From Buttiauxella agrestis ATCC 33320 (GTDB lineage: Bacteria; Pseudomonadota; Gammaproteobacteria; Enterobacterales; Enterobacteriaceae), in contig NZ_JMPI01000020.1 of NCBI RefSeq assembly GCF_000735355.1, positions 1-64,000 of the forward strand: a DNA stretch of 64,000 nt, read 5' to 3'. Positions within the stretch are counted from its first letter, which is position 1. Every line of letters starts with the position of its first letter. Shown piece after piece: positions 28,190 through 39,336 of the stretch. The position numbers and the translations under genes are program-made. The notes under the pieces are model-generated. The model did not search any database. It saw nothing but the letters and a program-made list of their open reading frames with translations, and had not been told where the DNA came from.

Positions 28190-29069
28190 ATGTTACATAT
28201 CGTTAAAAATAAATCATTAAGTCTTCCGCTTATAGGGGTATTTTTTTTATTATCATTTCAGTTGGTTGCCGGTGATTTAACAGTTATGAAATATGGGTAT
28301 GGTAAGCGAGGGTTCAATGGTACAGACTATGAAAAGGCGGAGGTTCATTTTCTGAACGAAAAATATGATGAATATACTGTTTTTGATTTTAAAAAATATA
28401 TAAAAACACAAAATTTAATGCCGATATTGGCCTTTCGATTGAACAAAAGAACAATGATGTTTTAGCAACGGTTACCATTAAAAATCTCGGTACTAAAACT
28501 TTTTATATTCGGAAAATAGAATTCCCTTTGTATTTATCATCTGAGAAACCTAACAAACACGGTGTAGCTAAATCCATGTCATGTGGCTCAGGTTTTTTCG
28601 TAACTACCAGCAATATATTACTGGATTATTTAGGTTCAATGTGTGATTACGGTGGTAATTTTGATAAGGAAGACTGGGCTGAATTTCAACCAGGAGAGAC
28701 CTTTTCATATACAGTAATGCTCAATGATAGTTTTGAATTTTTTCACGATAAAAAAATTATGAGATTGGAACTGCAGAATATAATTTGGTTAATGATGAAT
28801 GGTTTGTAGAACGCGATATATACAACTATTTGTTTACAATAATTGATATGGAAATATATGACTGTTATTTAACTGGTGAGACTATTTATGCTTACAAATA
28901 TAGTAGGCTATGTGGAGGGTATCAATACAAAGAAGAGGGAATGAAAAATATTTTTTATATGGTCAATTTTGACGGCATAAATAATGATAATGAAATTAAC
29001 ATAATGTCTAATCAGGTTAGTGTGGAAATTGATGGAAGAAAAATCAAGTCTCTGTTTGATGAAGACTGA
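28190..29069 (+). pseudogene. Exported candidate immunity protein, two frameshifts
   Basis: Three consecutive frames join into one ~293-residue protein if a single A is added at each of two A-runs: A6 at 28391-28396 and A7 at 28750-28756. The first piece starts with a signal peptide (1-27, ends QLVAG). The second, open from ~28393 onward, reads NADIGLSIEQ...PLYLSSEK. The third ends IDGRKIKSLFDED. I recognise no family. Its place between a presumed T6SS effector and a PAAR gene, and its export signal, suggest an immunity protein that protects the periplasm against the neighbouring peptidase. The gene may be truly broken, or the assembly may have lost bases in homopolymers. If broken as shown, only an 91-residue N-terminal fragment would be made. 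Confidence 0.65.
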
Positions 29070-29140
29070 TTTGATAGAGTTAATATATTTCTATATTAAT
29101 ATTTTGATGTGAAACCATTAAACAATCCCGGAGATAGAAT

Positions 29141-29425
29141 ATGCCCTTCGCCGCAAAACTCAATGACAAAGGCTCCCAACATGATGGCTACCGCGAAACT
29201 GTCATCACAGCGGGTTCACCAACCGTATCCATTGACGGGTTACCGGCAGCCCGAATGGGCGATCCACTGACACCCCATGACAAACCTGAACATCCGCTTC
29301 ACCCGCGTAAAATAGCGTGTGGTTCAGGCACCGTATTTATTGATGGTCTTCCCGCAGCGAGAGCCGGTGATGCTATTGATTGTGGTGGCGTTGTTATTGG
29401 TGGTAGTACGGTTAATATTGGCTGA
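29141..29425 (+). CDS. PAAR-domain protein
   Basis: This 94-residue protein caps the VgrG spike of type VI secretion systems and sharpens it. Two halves carry the family repeats: TAGSPTVSIDGLPAARMGDPL and GSGTVFIDGLPAARAGDAIDCGG. His and Cys residues (H47/H51/C60/C77 region) are positioned to bind the tip metal ion. GGAG lies 10 bases before the ATG. It is intact and is the last gene of the vgrG module. No core T6SS genes occur in the window, so any delivery apparatus must be encoded elsewhere. Confidence 0.9.
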   Translation: MPFAAKLNDKGSQHDGYRETVITAGSPTVSIDGLPAARMGDPLTPHDKPEHPLHPRKIACGSGTVFIDGLPAARAGDAIDCGGVVIGGSTVNIG

Positions 29426-29448
29426 GCATCAGGCGGTGCTATCAGAAT

Positions 29449-29471
29449 ACGGCTTCTTAGATGGAAGCCGT
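29449..29471. terminator. Stem-loop between the PAAR gene and sbcC
   Basis: An 8-bp stem (29449-29456 with 29464-29471) lies between convergent PAAR and sbcC genes. It lacks a T-run, so a terminator role is only possible. Confidence 0.4.
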
Positions 29472-29493
29472 CCATTCCAGAAAGTTAGAGGGA

Positions 29494-32400
29494 TCACCCG
29501 ACCGCAAACTCTTTCGCCAGCCGACTTACGCCTAATCCGTTAATCTTCTTCACCTTAATCTGTACCGGAATACGCTCTTTCATCGCTTCGACGTGGCTAA
29601 TAACACCGATGGTTTTACCGCTGGCATTAAGCGTGTCGAGCGCATCCAGCGCGGTATCCAGCGTTTCTGCATCCAGTGTGCCAAAACCTTCATCAAGGAA
29701 TAGCGAGTCGATTCGTGTTTTATGGCTGACCAGGTCAGAAAGTGCCAGCGCGAGTGCAAGACTGACCAGGAAACTCTCTCCGCCAGAAAGCGTGCGAGTG
29801 TCGCGCACCGCATCGGCCTGCCAGGTATCGACCACCTGCAACTCCAGCGCTTCGCTGTCTTTGCGTTGCAGCAAATAGCGCCCGTGTAAACGGTTGAGCT
29901 GGTTGTTTGCCAGCCACACTAAGTTATCGAGCGTCAGTCCCTGGGCAAATTTACGGAATTTGTCACCTTCCTTCGAACCAATCAGCGCATTGAGATAGCC
30001 CCAGTCTTCAACTTGCTGCTGGCACTCAACAATAGCCTGCATCAACCCTTGCTGGCGCTGGCGGTTTTCTGCGTCATGGCGGAGCTGTTGCTGAATTTGC
30101 CCCTGCTGTGTCGTGTTGTCGCGCAGCTGCTGATTGCATTGCGTCAGTTGGTCTTGCAGGGCATTAAGCTCGACATCGGCAACCAGCGTTTCCGGGCGTG
30201 CAGATTTGTGTTCTGCCAATGCTTTTTCAACCTGCCCGAAGAGCACGGTCTGCTGCTGAAGTTGTTGCTCAAGCTGTTGTTTTTTAAGTTCGAGTCTTTG
30301 GCATTCGGCTTCATTCAGCAACGCCGCCTGGAATGTTTGCACATCGGCAAACGGGCTGGCGGCGAGTGCTGCGAGGAATTGCTCGCTTGCCTGAGCAACG
30401 CGCGTTTCTTCTTGCTTGTGTTGCTGTTGCAGCGTCCGCCACTGGCTTTCCAGCGCAATACAATTACTGTGCAGGCTATGCCAGTTCTGTAATGCCTCAT
30501 TCTGTTCGTTTTCCGATAGCGGCGCAGGCGAAGTACCATCGTCTATAAATGTACTGAGCACGTTTTCCAGCAACGTCAGTTGCTGTTGCACGCGGGGAAG
30601 CTGTTCATTGCGCTGTTGCCACTGTTGTAATTCCTGCTGACGCTCCGCCAGCCAGTTATTCTCTTCGCCAGGCGTCGGGTATTGCAGCCCAGCGTTATTA
30701 AGCGCGGTAGTGATTGCTTCGCGCTGTATAGCAATTTCAGCGACGAGTTTAGCGTGTTGAGCACGTGTCTGAGCAAGCTGCTCCTCCAGCACAATGCGCT
30801 GGCTTAAGTGATGTAACTGTTGTTCGCGCTGTTCTTCACTTTCCAGCCACTGCTGGAGGTCGTCTTCTGGCGCGAGAGTCAGTTGCAGATTTGCGCACAG
30901 TTGTTGCCAGCGTAAGCGCAATCCGTTTTCTTCTTCATTCAGCGCAGTGATAGCCGCCAGCAGGTTTTCGCGCTGTTTACGCTGTGTATCAAGCTGGCCT
31001 TTCATCGCAAAGCCTGCTTCCGCAAGAATGGCAACTTCACGTTTAAGTTCGGCTAGCCGCTGCTGATTTTCTCCGGGCTGAATCGCCTGATAATCAGAGA
31101 CCGCCGGATGTTGCGTCGAGCCGCACAGAGGGCAAGGTTGATGAGGCTGTAAACGAGCGCGCTCGGCTTCAAGGCTGACGATACGCAGTTCAAGCTCACA
31201 CACTTTCTCGAGATCACTCTCATGCTGGCGGCGTTCTTTATATTGCTGGCGCTTTAAAACCAGCTCCGCATCACCCTCGGAAATTTGTTTTTCGAGGGCG
31301 GCAATCTCTTGTTGTTGCTGCGATTTGCGTTTGAGAAGCGATGAAAATTGAGGCTGTAATGTGGCGAGCTGCTGGCGCTGCGGACGTGCAGCCATCGTTG
31401 CTTGTAAGTAGGCACTTACTTCATCAGCACTGATAGACATTTCAGCGACTGGCAGAAGTTCGAGTTTCTTCTGGCTTGAATCGATATTACGCTGCAATTC
31501 CTGTAGTTTTTCAGCCTCACGCTGCTGCTGACCAAACCCCATGCGCCAGCCCGCCAGCTCAGTCCCCCATTGGCGGTATCGGTCGTGAGATTTCAGCCAT
31601 TCCTGGAGTTGCGTGCTTTCCTGCGTGAGTTTAGCAGCCATGCTTGCGGCAGCCTGCCGTGTCTGCTGGCGTCGTACTGTCGCCTGATGTAAGCGAGCAT
31701 TCACTTCTTCACACTGAGCATGTGTGTTTTGCAACGTTGCCTGCAACTCCTGCAAACGTTGCCAGTCAGGGCGCAGTTTTTCTGCCGGTTGTGCGCGAGT
31801 CAGTTTATCTAATTCTGGGGCGGCAGCTTCTATTGCCCGGTTCGCCGCATTCAACGATTGTTCTGCCTGCGCATGTTTTTGCGTGAACTGCGTCAGTTGG
31901 CCTAGCCATTGCTGATGCTGCTGGAGTTTCATTTGTTCTGCGAGTAGCGCTTTTTCTTCAGCGCTCAAGGTCTGCAAACTCTCAGAAAGCCGCTGGTGCT
32001 GCTCTTCACTTAACAATGCCACGCCAGCGGCCTGCGCTTGCAGGTTCTCAAGCTGGCTGCGCACATTTTTATGATTCTCGAACACCGCCGCAGAAACGGT
32101 GCCGTAAATTTCAGTTCCGGTCAGCTCTTCGAGCAAAGAGGCGCGGTCATTGGCATTGGCATTTAAGAACGCAGCAAACTGGCCCTGGGATAGCATCATT
32201 GAGCGGGTGAAACGGTCGTAATCCAGACCGGTGAGTTTGGCCGTAACCTCAAGTTTGTCTTTCACTTTATCGGCAATAATCCTGCCACTTGCCATTTCTG
32301 CAAGCTCGACACGCGGGGCTTGTAGATTGCCGTTGGCCGCATTGCGCGCCCGGTTCTGGCTCCAGAATGCACGATAGGCAACCCCTTTTACTTCAAATTC

Positions 32401-32649
32401 CACTTCCGCCAGGCATTCGGCGGTGTCGCGCGTCATGAGATCATTTTGCGATTGCGTGACGGTATTGAGGCGCGGTGTCTGGTGGTAAAGCGCGAGACAA
32501 ATCGCATCGAGCAGCGTGGTTTTCCCGGCTCCTGTTGGCCCGGTTATGGCAAACAAACCGTTGCTGGCGAACGGTTCGCGGGTGAAATCGACTTTCCATT
32601 CCCCTTTCAGGGAGTTGAGATTTTTTAGGCGCAGGCTAAGGATTTTCAT
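29494..32649 (-). CDS. sbcC: Exonuclease subunit SbcC
   Basis: This is the ATPase arm of the SbcCD nuclease, a Rad50 relative that opens DNA hairpins and processes ends. It has 1051 residues. The Walker A loop [14 protein letters not shown] lies near residue 37. Two long coiled-coil arms rich in Gln, Glu and Leu flank the zinc-hook CPLC near residue 505. The ABC signature [19 protein letters not shown] and Walker [12 protein letters not shown] follow near 950-1000. Its start overlaps the sbcD stop by four bases, so the pair is translationally coupled. Confidence 0.96.
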   Translation of the reverse strand: MKILSLRLKNLNSLKGEWKVDFTREPFASNGLFAITGPTGAGKTTLLDAICLALYHQTPRLNTVTQSQNDLMTRDTAECLAEVEFEVKGVAYRAFWSQNRARNAANGNLQAPRVELAEMASGRIIADKVKDKLEVTAKLTGLDYDRFTRSMMLSQGQFAAFLNANANDRASLLEELTGTEIYGTVSAAVFENHKNVRSQLENLQAQAAGVALLSEEQHQRLSESLQTLSAEEKALLAEQMKLQQHQQWLGQLTQFTQKHAQAEQSLNAANRAIEAAAPELDKLTRAQPAEKLRPDWQRLQELQATLQNTHAQCEEVNARLHQATVRRQQTRQAAASMAAKLTQESTQLQEWLKSHDRYRQWGTELAGWRMGFGQQQREAEKLQELQRNIDSSQKKLELLPVAEMSISADEVSAYLQATMAARPQRQQLATLQPQFSSLLKRKSQQQQEIAALEKQISEGDAELVLKRQQYKERRQHESDLEKVCELELRIVSLEAERARLQPHQPCPLCGSTQHPAVSDYQAIQPGENQQRLAELKREVAILAEAGFAMKGQLDTQRKQRENLLAAITALNEEENGLRLRWQQLCANLQLTLAPEDDLQQWLESEEQREQQLHHLSQRIVLEEQLAQTRAQHAKLVAEIAIQREAITTALNNAGLQYPTPGEENNWLAERQQELQQWQQRNEQLPRVQQQLTLLENVLSTFIDDGTSPAPLSENEQNEALQNWHSLHSNCIALESQWRTLQQQHKQEETRVAQASEQFLAALAASPFADVQTFQAALLNEAECQRLELKKQQLEQQLQQQTVLFGQVEKALAEHKSARPETLVADVELNALQDQLTQCNQQLRDNTTQQGQIQQQLRHDAENRQRQQGLMQAIVECQQQVEDWGYLNALIGSKEGDKFRKFAQGLTLDNLVWLANNQLNRLHGRYLLQRKDSEALELQVVDTWQADAVRDTRTLSGGESFLVSLALALALSDLVSHKTRIDSLFLDEGFGTLDAETLDTALDALDTLNASGKTIGVISHVEAMKERIPVQIKVKKINGLGVSRLAKEFAVG

Positions 32650-33863
32650 GCTTCTTCCTCCACGTCATGCAGGCTCGCCACCGTTTGGGCAAATAGCGTT
32701 CGCAAACGTTGTGCGCGTTCTTCGGAGGTGTCTTCCTGAACCAGGCGGCGCTCAAAAACCTCTTCAACCGTCAGTTCACTCAGCGTTTCTTTATGTTGCT
32801 GGGCGATAACGCGCTCGCGCTGTTCGCGGCTGCGGCGCAGCAACACCACTTCGACGGGGAGCGTTTCGGTTAATTGCTGAATATGGCGTTGCATATCATG
32901 CAGATATTCTTCGGTAGCGATTTCAATATCCAGCCAAACTTTGGGTTCTGCTGGTGCATCGCGCCACTGCGCGAGTTGCTGCTCGATTTCACTCAGAGAA
33001 CCTTTGATGACTGCTAAAGGCTGGCTGACAGGCACCGTTAGCGGAGTCACTTCATGAAGCACGCCTTCGGCAAACTCAACCAGATAAACACTTTTGTTCT
33101 TGCCCGTTTCGTCAAAACTTAACGGGATGGGCGAGCCGCTATAGCGAATATGTTCAGTGCCACCAATGAGTTGGGCGCGATGGATATGGCCGAGTGCGAT
33201 GTAGTCGGCAGCCGGGAAATGCTGCGCCGGGAAAGCATCCAGTGTGCCGATGTAAATATCGCGCACCGCATCGCTTTTGGTTACGCCCACGGTGGTTAAA
33301 TGGCCGGTAGCGATAATCGGCAGCTTCGCATCAGCGCGTAATTCGCAGGCGGCGGTGTAACACTGTTGGTAATGTTCGCTGATGGCTTCCATCAACGAAC
33401 GCTGCTTTTCGTGGCCGGAAAGTCCCGCCTGGCTGTTTTGAATATCCCGGGGGCGCAGGAACGGAATCGGACAAAGAATGGCACCCGGTTCGCCCGATTT
33501 AGTGTTGAGTACGATAGCTTGCTGGCTGGCATCATGCCGCGCACTGGCGATGACATAAGTATTCAGGCACGCCATTAATTCACGAGATTCATTCAGCGTG
33601 GCAACGGAATCGTGGTTTCCCGCCAGCACCACAAGGGAGCAGCCCGTTTGCTGCAGTTGCACCACAAAACGGTTATACAATTCGCGCGCGTAACTCGGCG
33701 GCGAGCCGGTATCAAAAATATCGCCTGCGACAATTATCGCATCCACATCATGCTCGACTGCGGCTTGCAGCAACCATTCAAGAAACGCCTGGTGCTCTGG
33801 CCCACGGCTTTTGGTATAAAAATTTTGACCAAGATGCCAGTCTGATGTGTGAATAATGCGCAT
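32646..33863 (-). CDS. sbcD: Exonuclease subunit SbcD
   Basis: This is the Mre11-like nuclease partner of SbcC, with Mn-dependent 3'-5' exonuclease and endonuclease activity. It has 405 residues (400 in E. coli). The phosphoesterase motifs are seen in order: [32 protein letters not shown] and ALGHIHRAQ. The frame is open 25 codons further upstream, but homology starts at MRIIHTSDW, so the ATG at 33861-33863 is used. Divergent from phoB. Confidence 0.95.
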   Translation of the reverse strand: MRIIHTSDWHLGQNFYTKSRGPEHQAFLEWLLQAAVEHDVDAIIVAGDIFDTGSPPSYARELYNRFVVQLQQTGCSLVVLAGNHDSVATLNESRELMACLNTYVIASARHDASQQAIVLNTKSGEPGAILCPIPFLRPRDIQNSQAGLSGHEKQRSLMEAISEHYQQCYTAACELRADAKLPIIATGHLTTVGVTKSDAVRDIYIGTLDAFPAQHFPAADYIALGHIHRAQLIGGTEHIRYSGSPIPLSFDETGKNKSVYLVEFAEGVLHEVTPLTVPVSQPLAVIKGSLSEIEQQLAQWRDAPAEPKVWLDIEIATEEYLHDMQRHIQQLTETLPVEVVLLRRSREQRERVIAQQHKETLSELTVEEVFERRLVQEDTSEERAQRLRTLFAQTVASLHDVEEEA

Positions 33864-33971
33864 TGGTTGTCCCTTGGCATAAAAAAGCGTGGCGGGATTA
33901 TAAAGCGGATGAGCAAGAACGACACAATTGAGTGTCATAATTCATTGTGATGAGTCGCCAGGCATTTATGT

Positions 33972-34000
33972 TTTTCATAAATCTGTCATAAATCTGACGC
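33972..34000 (+). promoter_or_regulatory. Pho box of the phoBR promoter
   Basis: The sequence CTGTCATAAATCTGACGC (33983-34000), preceded by TTTTCATAAAT, is the tandem 7+4-base PhoB-binding repeat. It matches the known autoregulatory Pho box of E. coli phoB. It starts about 80 bases before the phoB ATG. PhoB should activate its own operon from here when phosphate is scarce. Confidence 0.9.
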
Positions 34001-34052
34001 ATAATGGCACCGCATTGAAACAACAATAATTATTCCTTGAGCAGGGCGAATC

Positions 34053-34742
34053 ATGGCGAAGCGTATTTTAGTCGTAGAAGATGAAGCTCCAATCCGTGAA
34101 ATGGTGAGCTTTGTGCTCGAACAAAACGGTTTTCATCCTGTAGAAGCGGAAGATTATGACAGTGCAGTGAATCTGCTTATCGAACCCTTTCCGGATTTAA
34201 TTTTACTGGACTGGATGTTACCGGGTGGTTCAGGTATTCAATTCATTAAGCATCTGAAACGTGAAGCATTAACACGTGAAATCCCTGTCATGATGCTGAC
34301 GGCGCGTGGCGAAGAAGAAGACCGCGTGCGAGGGCTTGAAGTTGGAGCCGATGACTATATTACCAAACCGTTTTCCCCGAAGGAGCTGGTGGCACGCATT
34401 AAAGCTGTGATGCGCCGCATCTCTCCGATGGCGGTGGAAGAGGTGATTGAGATGCACGGACTGAGCCTTGATCCGTCATCGCACCGCGTCATGACTGGTG
34501 AGAACCCGTTGGATATGGGGCCAACAGAATTTAAATTATTACACTTCTTTATGACACACCCGGAACGGGTGTATAGCCGTGAGCAACTGCTTAATCATGT
34601 ATGGGGCACCAATGTTTATGTCGAAGACCGAACGGTGGACGTACATATTCGGCGGTTACGCAAAGCGCTTGAACATAGTGGACATGACAGAATGGTACAA
34701 ACAGTACGCGGTACGGGTTATCGGTTCTCAACCCGCTTTTAA
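34053..34742 (+). CDS. phoB: Phosphate regulon response regulator PhoB
   Basis: This is the OmpR-type transcription factor that activates phosphate-starvation genes after phosphorylation by PhoR. It has 229 residues. The receiver domain (1-120) shows the acidic pocket ([10 protein letters not shown]), phospho-acceptor D53 in [13 protein letters not shown] and K105 in [10 protein letters not shown]. The winged helix (about 130-229) ends [14 protein letters not shown]-like. A Pho box lies upstream and phoR follows after 22 bases. Confidence 0.98.
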   Translation: MAKRILVVEDEAPIREMVSFVLEQNGFHPVEAEDYDSAVNLLIEPFPDLILLDWMLPGGSGIQFIKHLKREALTREIPVMMLTARGEEEDRVRGLEVGADDYITKPFSPKELVARIKAVMRRISPMAVEEVIEMHGLSLDPSSHRVMTGENPLDMGPTEFKLLHFFMTHPERVYSREQLLNHVWGTNVYVEDRTVDVHIRRLRKALEHSGHDRMVQTVRGTGYRFSTRF

Positions 34743-34764
34743 TTCCTTGTCAGGAGAATGACGC

Positions 34765-36057
34765 GTGCTGGAAAGGTTGTCATGGAAAAGGCTGGTGATG
34801 GAGCTGGTGCTCTGTTGCATACCCGCCGCCATCTTAGGTCTTATTTTCGGCCATTTACCGTGGTTTTTATTACTGGCAGTCACCGGACTGCTGGTTTGGC
34901 ATTTCTGGAATTTACTGCGTTTATCGTGGTGGCTGTGGGTGGATCGCAGTATGACGCCGCCGCCAGGGCGCGGGAGTTGGGATCCCCTGTTGTACGGTCT
35001 TCATCAGATGCAGCTGCGCAACAAAAAGCGCCGCAAAGAGTTAGGCAATCTGATTAAGCGTTTTCGTAGCGGAGCCGAATCTCTGCCCGATGCGGTGGTT
35101 CTGACCACGGAAGAAGGGACGATTTTTTGGTGTAACGGTCTGGCGCAACAATTGCTGGGGTTACGCTGGCCGGACGATAACGGGCAGAACATCCTTAACT
35201 TATTGCGCTACCCGGAATTTACTCGCTATCTGTCGCAAAAAGAGTTTTCACGACCGTTAACTTTGGTACTCAATACGGGCCGCCATCTGGAGTTCCGTGT
35301 GATGCCCTACAGCGATGAGCAGTGGCTGCTGGTGGCGCGAGATGTGACTCAGATGCACCAGCTTGAAGGGGCGCGACGTAATTTCTTTGCTAACGTCAGC
35401 CACGAACTGCGAACGCCGCTCACGGTGCTGCAAGGTTATCTGGAGATGATGCAGGACCAGACGCTTGAAGGACCGCTGCGTGAGAAAGCATTAGGCACGA
35501 TGCGCGAGCAAACTTCGCGCATGGAAGGGTTGGTTAAGCAGCTTCTGACGCTTTCAAAAATAGAAGCCGCTCCGGCCATGGTGCTCAATGAAAAGATTGA
35601 TGTGCCGCTGATGCTGCGTGTTGTAGAACGTGAGGCGCAAACTCTCAGCCATGAACGGCAGACGATACAATTTGATATCGACCCCACGCTCAAAGTCTTT
35701 GGCAATGACGAGCAACTCAGGAGTGCGATTTCCAATCTTGTTTATAACTCGGTCAACCATACGCCAGAAGGCACGCATATTACGGTGAGCTGGAAACGCG
35801 TGGCGGGTGGGGCAAGTTTTAGCGTGACTGATAATGGTCCGGGGATTTCAGCAGAACACCTTCCGCGCCTGACGGAGCGTTTTTACCGCGTCGACAAAGC
35901 GCGTTCGCGTCAGACGGGCGGCAGCGGGCTTGGGCTGGCGATAGTCAAACACGCTTTAAGTCACCATGACGCACGCCTGAATATTGAAAGCCAACCGGGC
36001 AAAGGTTCGACGTTTTCCTTTGTTTTGCCCGAGCGGTTAATCGTTAGCGAGAAATAG
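34765..36057 (+). CDS. phoR: Phosphate regulon sensor kinase PhoR
   Basis: This inner-membrane histidine kinase phosphorylates PhoB when phosphate is low and dephosphorylates it when phosphate is plentiful, under control of the Pst-PhoU complex. It has 430 residues. Two N-terminal membrane segments (about 10-60) and a charged linker precede a PAS domain (about 95-195). The H-box [18 protein letters not shown]-box [13 protein letters not shown] and glycine boxes DNGPGIS and [12 protein letters not shown] follow. Start is GTG, as in E. coli. Confidence 0.97.
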   Translation: MLERLSWKRLVMELVLCCIPAAILGLIFGHLPWFLLLAVTGLLVWHFWNLLRLSWWLWVDRSMTPPPGRGSWDPLLYGLHQMQLRNKKRRKELGNLIKRFRSGAESLPDAVVLTTEEGTIFWCNGLAQQLLGLRWPDDNGQNILNLLRYPEFTRYLSQKEFSRPLTLVLNTGRHLEFRVMPYSDEQWLLVARDVTQMHQLEGARRNFFANVSHELRTPLTVLQGYLEMMQDQTLEGPLREKALGTMREQTSRMEGLVKQLLTLSKIEAAPAMVLNEKIDVPLMLRVVEREAQTLSHERQTIQFDIDPTLKVFGNDEQLRSAISNLVYNSVNHTPEGTHITVSWKRVAGGASFSVTDNGPGISAEHLPRLTERFYRVDKARSRQTGGSGLGLAIVKHALSHHDARLNIESQPGKGSTFSFVLPERLIVSEK

Positions 36058-36514
36058 ACTGATAATCAGTTTTCGTCGCCTGGATAAGCGAAGCGTCATC
36101 CGACATTAGCGCAATAAGTGTCAAAATAACTTTCCACAGGCCAGTTTTCTGGCCTGTGTTTTTTTTGCCCACATGTTAATAAAAAATCCTCGATTGTTTA
36201 TAATTTAACCACACAAAAGACCATAATCTTTTCTTATGATTAATCAGATTCACTAAATATGTTGTTAATTAAAGGATATCAATCTGGTTTCTGGATCCGT
36301 TCTTGCCTTCAAACGCTATAAGCGTTTTAATTGCCGCCCTGTGATTGGCAGACCGACTGGATATGAGTGGTAATTCAAACAACTATTCTTCTCCACCGAT
36401 CCCGGAAAGGATTTTCCGCTGTCGAGTCTACTGATTGCCGCTTTTATGCCGAGTTAACAGGTATAAAAATTTGAATACTTTCAACACCACACATCCACAG
36501 GCTGCAAATATTTT
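36058..36514 (+). other. phoR-brnQ intergenic region with long brnQ leader
   Basis: These 457 bases begin with a REP-like palindrome (about 36074-36102). A strong intrinsic terminator follows (36135-36166), then ~350 bases leading to brnQ. Within the leader are two small hairpins (36311-36327 and 36403-36418) and a 23-codon frame at 36363-36434 without branched-chain codon enrichment. No ribosome site stands before the brnQ ATG. The region may be a structured leader, but its mechanism cannot be read. Confidence 0.45.
36135..36166 (+). terminator. Strong intrinsic terminator of phoBR
   Basis: A perfect 10-bp stem with a 4-base loop (36135-36158) is followed directly by a run of eight or nine T. 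Confidence 0.92.
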
Positions 36515-37837
36515 ATGACCCATCATTTGAAATCTCGAGACATCCTCGCACTGGGCTTTATGACCTTTGCGCTGTTTGTCGGCGCAGGCAATATCATTTT
36601 CCCTCCTATGGTGGGGCTACAAGCGGGTGAACACGTTTGGATTGCATCACTTGGCTTCCTGGTAACGGCTGTAGGTCTGCCGGTACTAACTATTGTCGCC
36701 ATCGCTCGTGTCGGTGGGGGCATTGATAGCCTCAGCTCACCAATTGGCCGCCGTGCTGGTGTGTTGTTAGCCACTATCTGCTATCTGGCTGTTGGGCCGC
36801 TGTTTGCCACGCCGCGTACTGCTACCGTTTCTTTTGAAGTGGGAATTGCCCCGTTGGTCGGCACCGGTGAGTTACCGCTGTTTATCTACAGCCTGGTTTA
36901 CTTTGCGATTGTGATCGGCGTTTCGCTGTATCCGGGCAAACTTTTAGACACCGTTGGCCATGTGCTGGCCCCGGTAAAAATTGTCGCGCTGCTGGCGTTG
37001 GCTGCGGGCGCAATGCTGTGGCCTGCGGGCGGTATCAGCACGGCGACTGAAGCGTATCAGAATGCTGCGTTCTCAAACGGCTTCGTGAATGGTTATCTCA
37101 CCATGGATACCCTGGCATCGCTGGTGTTCGGCATAGTGATTGTCAACGCCGCGCGTTCGCGTGGGGTGACTGAATCCCGCCTGCTGACGCGCTATACCAT
37201 TTGGGCTGGCTTGATTGCCGGTGTTGGCTTAACGCTGATTTATCTGGCTCTGTTCCGCCTGGGTTCTGACAGCGCAACATTGGTTGCCGATCAAAACGCG
37301 AACGGTGCCGCAATTCTGCATGCGTATGTGGCTCATACCTTCGGTGGCGCAGGTAGCTTCTTCCTGGCAGCCTTGATTTTCCTGGCTTGCATGGTCACGG
37401 CAATTGGCCTGACATGTGCGTGTGCTGAATTCTTCAGCCAGTATTTGCCGCTGTCTTATCGCTCGCTGGTATTTATCCTGGGCCTGTTCTCAATGGTGGT
37501 TTCCAACCTGGGTTTAAGCCATCTGATTCAGGTTTCAATTCCAGTGCTGACGGCAATTTACCCGCCGTGTATCGCGTTGGTGGTGTTGAGCTTTACCCGT
37601 CCGTGGTGGCATAACTCAACCCGCGTGATTGCTCCAGCAATGCTCATCAGCACCTTGTTTGGTATTCTTGATGGGATTAAATCATCGGCAATCAGTGATA
37701 TTTTGCCCGCGTGGACCGCACGTTTGCCGCTAGCCGATCAGGGGCTGGCATGGTTAGCGCCAACGGTGATTATGGTGGTTCTCGCCATCATTTGGGACCG
37801 CGCCGCAGGGCGACAGGTGGCTTCAACCGCCCACTAA
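36515..37837 (+). CDS. brnQ: Branched-chain amino acid transporter BrnQ
   Basis: This inner-membrane cation symporter takes up leucine, isoleucine and valine (LIV-II system). It has 440 residues (439 in E. coli) with about 12 hydrophobic segments. Family stretches are [28 protein letters not shown] and [17 protein letters not shown]. The start has no clear Shine-Dalgarno sequence, though it matches the family N-terminus ([10 protein letters not shown]). A hairpin terminator follows and proY lies behind it. Confidence 0.95.
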   Translation: MTHHLKSRDILALGFMTFALFVGAGNIIFPPMVGLQAGEHVWIASLGFLVTAVGLPVLTIVAIARVGGGIDSLSSPIGRRAGVLLATICYLAVGPLFATPRTATVSFEVGIAPLVGTGELPLFIYSLVYFAIVIGVSLYPGKLLDTVGHVLAPVKIVALLALAAGAMLWPAGGISTATEAYQNAAFSNGFVNGYLTMDTLASLVFGIVIVNAARSRGVTESRLLTRYTIWAGLIAGVGLTLIYLALFRLGSDSATLVADQNANGAAILHAYVAHTFGGAGSFFLAALIFLACMVTAIGLTCACAEFFSQYLPLSYRSLVFILGLFSMVVSNLGLSHLIQVSIPVLTAIYPPCIALVVLSFTRPWWHNSTRVIAPAMLISTLFGILDGIKSSAISDILPAWTARLPLADQGLAWLAPTVIMVVLAIIWDRAAGRQVASTAH

Positions 37838-37854
37838 AATTTTTGATTTTCTTT

Positions 37855-37884
37855 AACCACGGGGCTTTGCTCCGTGGTTTTTTT
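37855..37884 (+). terminator. Intrinsic terminator after brnQ
   Basis: An 8-bp stem, AACCACGG with CCGTGGTT, is followed by a run of T. It lies between brnQ and proY on the same strand. Confidence 0.85.
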
Positions 37885-37908
37885 ATTGTTAAGCAGGGTG
37901 TGGAATCA

Positions 37909-39285
37909 ATGGAAAACGCTAATAAACTCAAGCGCGGCTTGAGTACCCGGCACATACGCTTTATGGCGTTGGGTTCGGCAATTGGCACCGGGCTGTTTTA
38001 TGGCTCGGCAGACGCTATCAAAATGGCTGGTCCTAGTGTGTTGCTGGCTTACATCATCGGTGGTGTGGCGGCATATATTATTATGCGCGCGCTGGGCGAG
38101 ATGTCGGTTCATAACCCATCAGCGAGTTCTTTCTCTCGCTATGCGCAAGATAACCTCGGCCCGCTGGCAGGCTATATCACCGGCTGGACCTACTGTTTCG
38201 AAATCCTGATTGTGGCAATTGCGGATGTCACCGCGTTTGGTATCTACATGGGGCTGTGGTTCCCGGCGGTGCCGCATTGGGTCTGGGTGTTGAGCGTGGT
38301 GTTAATCATTTGCGCCATCAACCTGATGAGCGTGAAGGTGTTCGGCGAGCTTGAATTCTGGTTCTCGTTCTTCAAAGTTGCCACCATCATCATCATGATT
38401 GCTGCCGGTATTGGCATCATCGTGTGGGGGATTGGCAACGGCGGTCAGGCGACAGGGATCCACAATCTGTGGACCAACGGCGGCTTCTTCAGCAATGGCT
38501 GGATAGGCATGATTATGTCGTTGCAGATGGTGATGTTTGCCTATGGCGGCATTGAAATCATCGGTATTACGGCTGGCGAAGCGAAAGATCCGCAAAAATC
38601 TATCCCGCGCGCTATCAACTCCGTACCACTGCGTATCCTGGTGTTCTACGTGGGTACGCTGTTTGTCATCATGTCCATTTACCCGTGGAACCTGGTGGGA
38701 ACAGAAGGTAGCCCGTTTGTGCTGACTTTCCAGCATATGGGGATTAACGCTGCGGCAGGTATTCTGAACTTCGTAGTGATTACCGCGTCCCTTTCAGCGA
38801 TTAACAGCGACGTGTTTGGTGTGGGGCGTATGTTGCACGGCATGGCGGAGCAGGGCAGTGCACCGAAAGTGTTCGCTAAAACTTCACGTCATGGCATCCC
38901 TTGGGTGACGGTATTAGTAATGTGCTTTGCGCTGTTATTGGCAGTGGTACTGAACTATCTGATTCCAGAAAACGTCTTCCTGGTGATTGCATCGCTGGCA
39001 ACTTTTGCCACGGTATGGGTATGGATAATGATTCTGCTGTCGCAAATCGCTTTCCGTCGCAAGCTTTCACCAGAAGAAACCAAAGCGCTGAAATTCCCGG
39101 TTCCGGGTGGGATTGCAACCACCATCGTTGGCCTGATCTTCCTGGTGTTTATCATTGGGTTAATTGGCTGGCATCCAGACACTCGCATCTCACTATATGT
39201 GGGCTGCGTATGGATTGTGATGCTGCTGGTGGGCTGGATGTTTAAACGCCGCCAGATATTGGCCGCGAGCGAAAGCAACAGCTGA
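37909..39285 (+). CDS. proY: Proline-specific permease ProY
   Basis: This is an inner-membrane amino acid permease of the APC superfamily, annotated as a cryptic proline transporter in enterobacteria. It has 458 residues with 12 hydrophobic segments. The conserved opening [23 protein letters not shown] and [16 protein letters not shown] are present. The same frame is open back into brnQ, but the ATG at 37909 lies after the brnQ terminator and matches E. coli (ME...NKLKRGL). Confidence 0.94.
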   Translation: MENANKLKRGLSTRHIRFMALGSAIGTGLFYGSADAIKMAGPSVLLAYIIGGVAAYIIMRALGEMSVHNPSASSFSRYAQDNLGPLAGYITGWTYCFEILIVAIADVTAFGIYMGLWFPAVPHWVWVLSVVLIICAINLMSVKVFGELEFWFSFFKVATIIIMIAAGIGIIVWGIGNGGQATGIHNLWTNGGFFSNGWIGMIMSLQMVMFAYGGIEIIGITAGEAKDPQKSIPRAINSVPLRILVFYVGTLFVIMSIYPWNLVGTEGSPFVLTFQHMGINAAAGILNFVVITASLSAINSDVFGVGRMLHGMAEQGSAPKVFAKTSRHGIPWVTVLVMCFALLLAVVLNYLIPENVFLVIASLATFATVWVWIMILLSQIAFRRKLSPEETKALKFPVPGGIATTIVGLIFLVFIIGLIGWHPDTRISLYVGCVWIVMLLVGWMFKRRQILAASESNS

Positions 39286-39299
39286 GTTTAAGCACCGAT

Positions 39300-39331
39300 T
39301 AACGGTGGATGGCGTAAAACGTCATCCGCCG
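39300..39331. terminator. Palindrome between proY and the convergent small gene
   Basis: A long imperfect hairpin (ACGGTGGATGGCGT with ACGTCATCCGCCGT, G-U pairs only as faults) lies between the convergent stops. It has REP-like sequence and may also terminate both transcripts. Confidence 0.55.
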
Positions 39332-39336
39332 TATCA

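Noticed and set aside
28381-28420. Programmed -1 frameshift in the candidate immunity gene
   Set aside because: The A6 run lies in TTT AAA AAA TAT, without a standard slippery heptamer or a clear downstream pseudoknot. A second independent shift would also be needed. Mutation or assembly error is simpler.
25855-29425. Prophage tail region instead of a T6SS module
   Set aside because: No integrase, capsid, portal or tail-tube genes are present. The VgrG beta-prism repeats and PAAR type are of T6SS kind.
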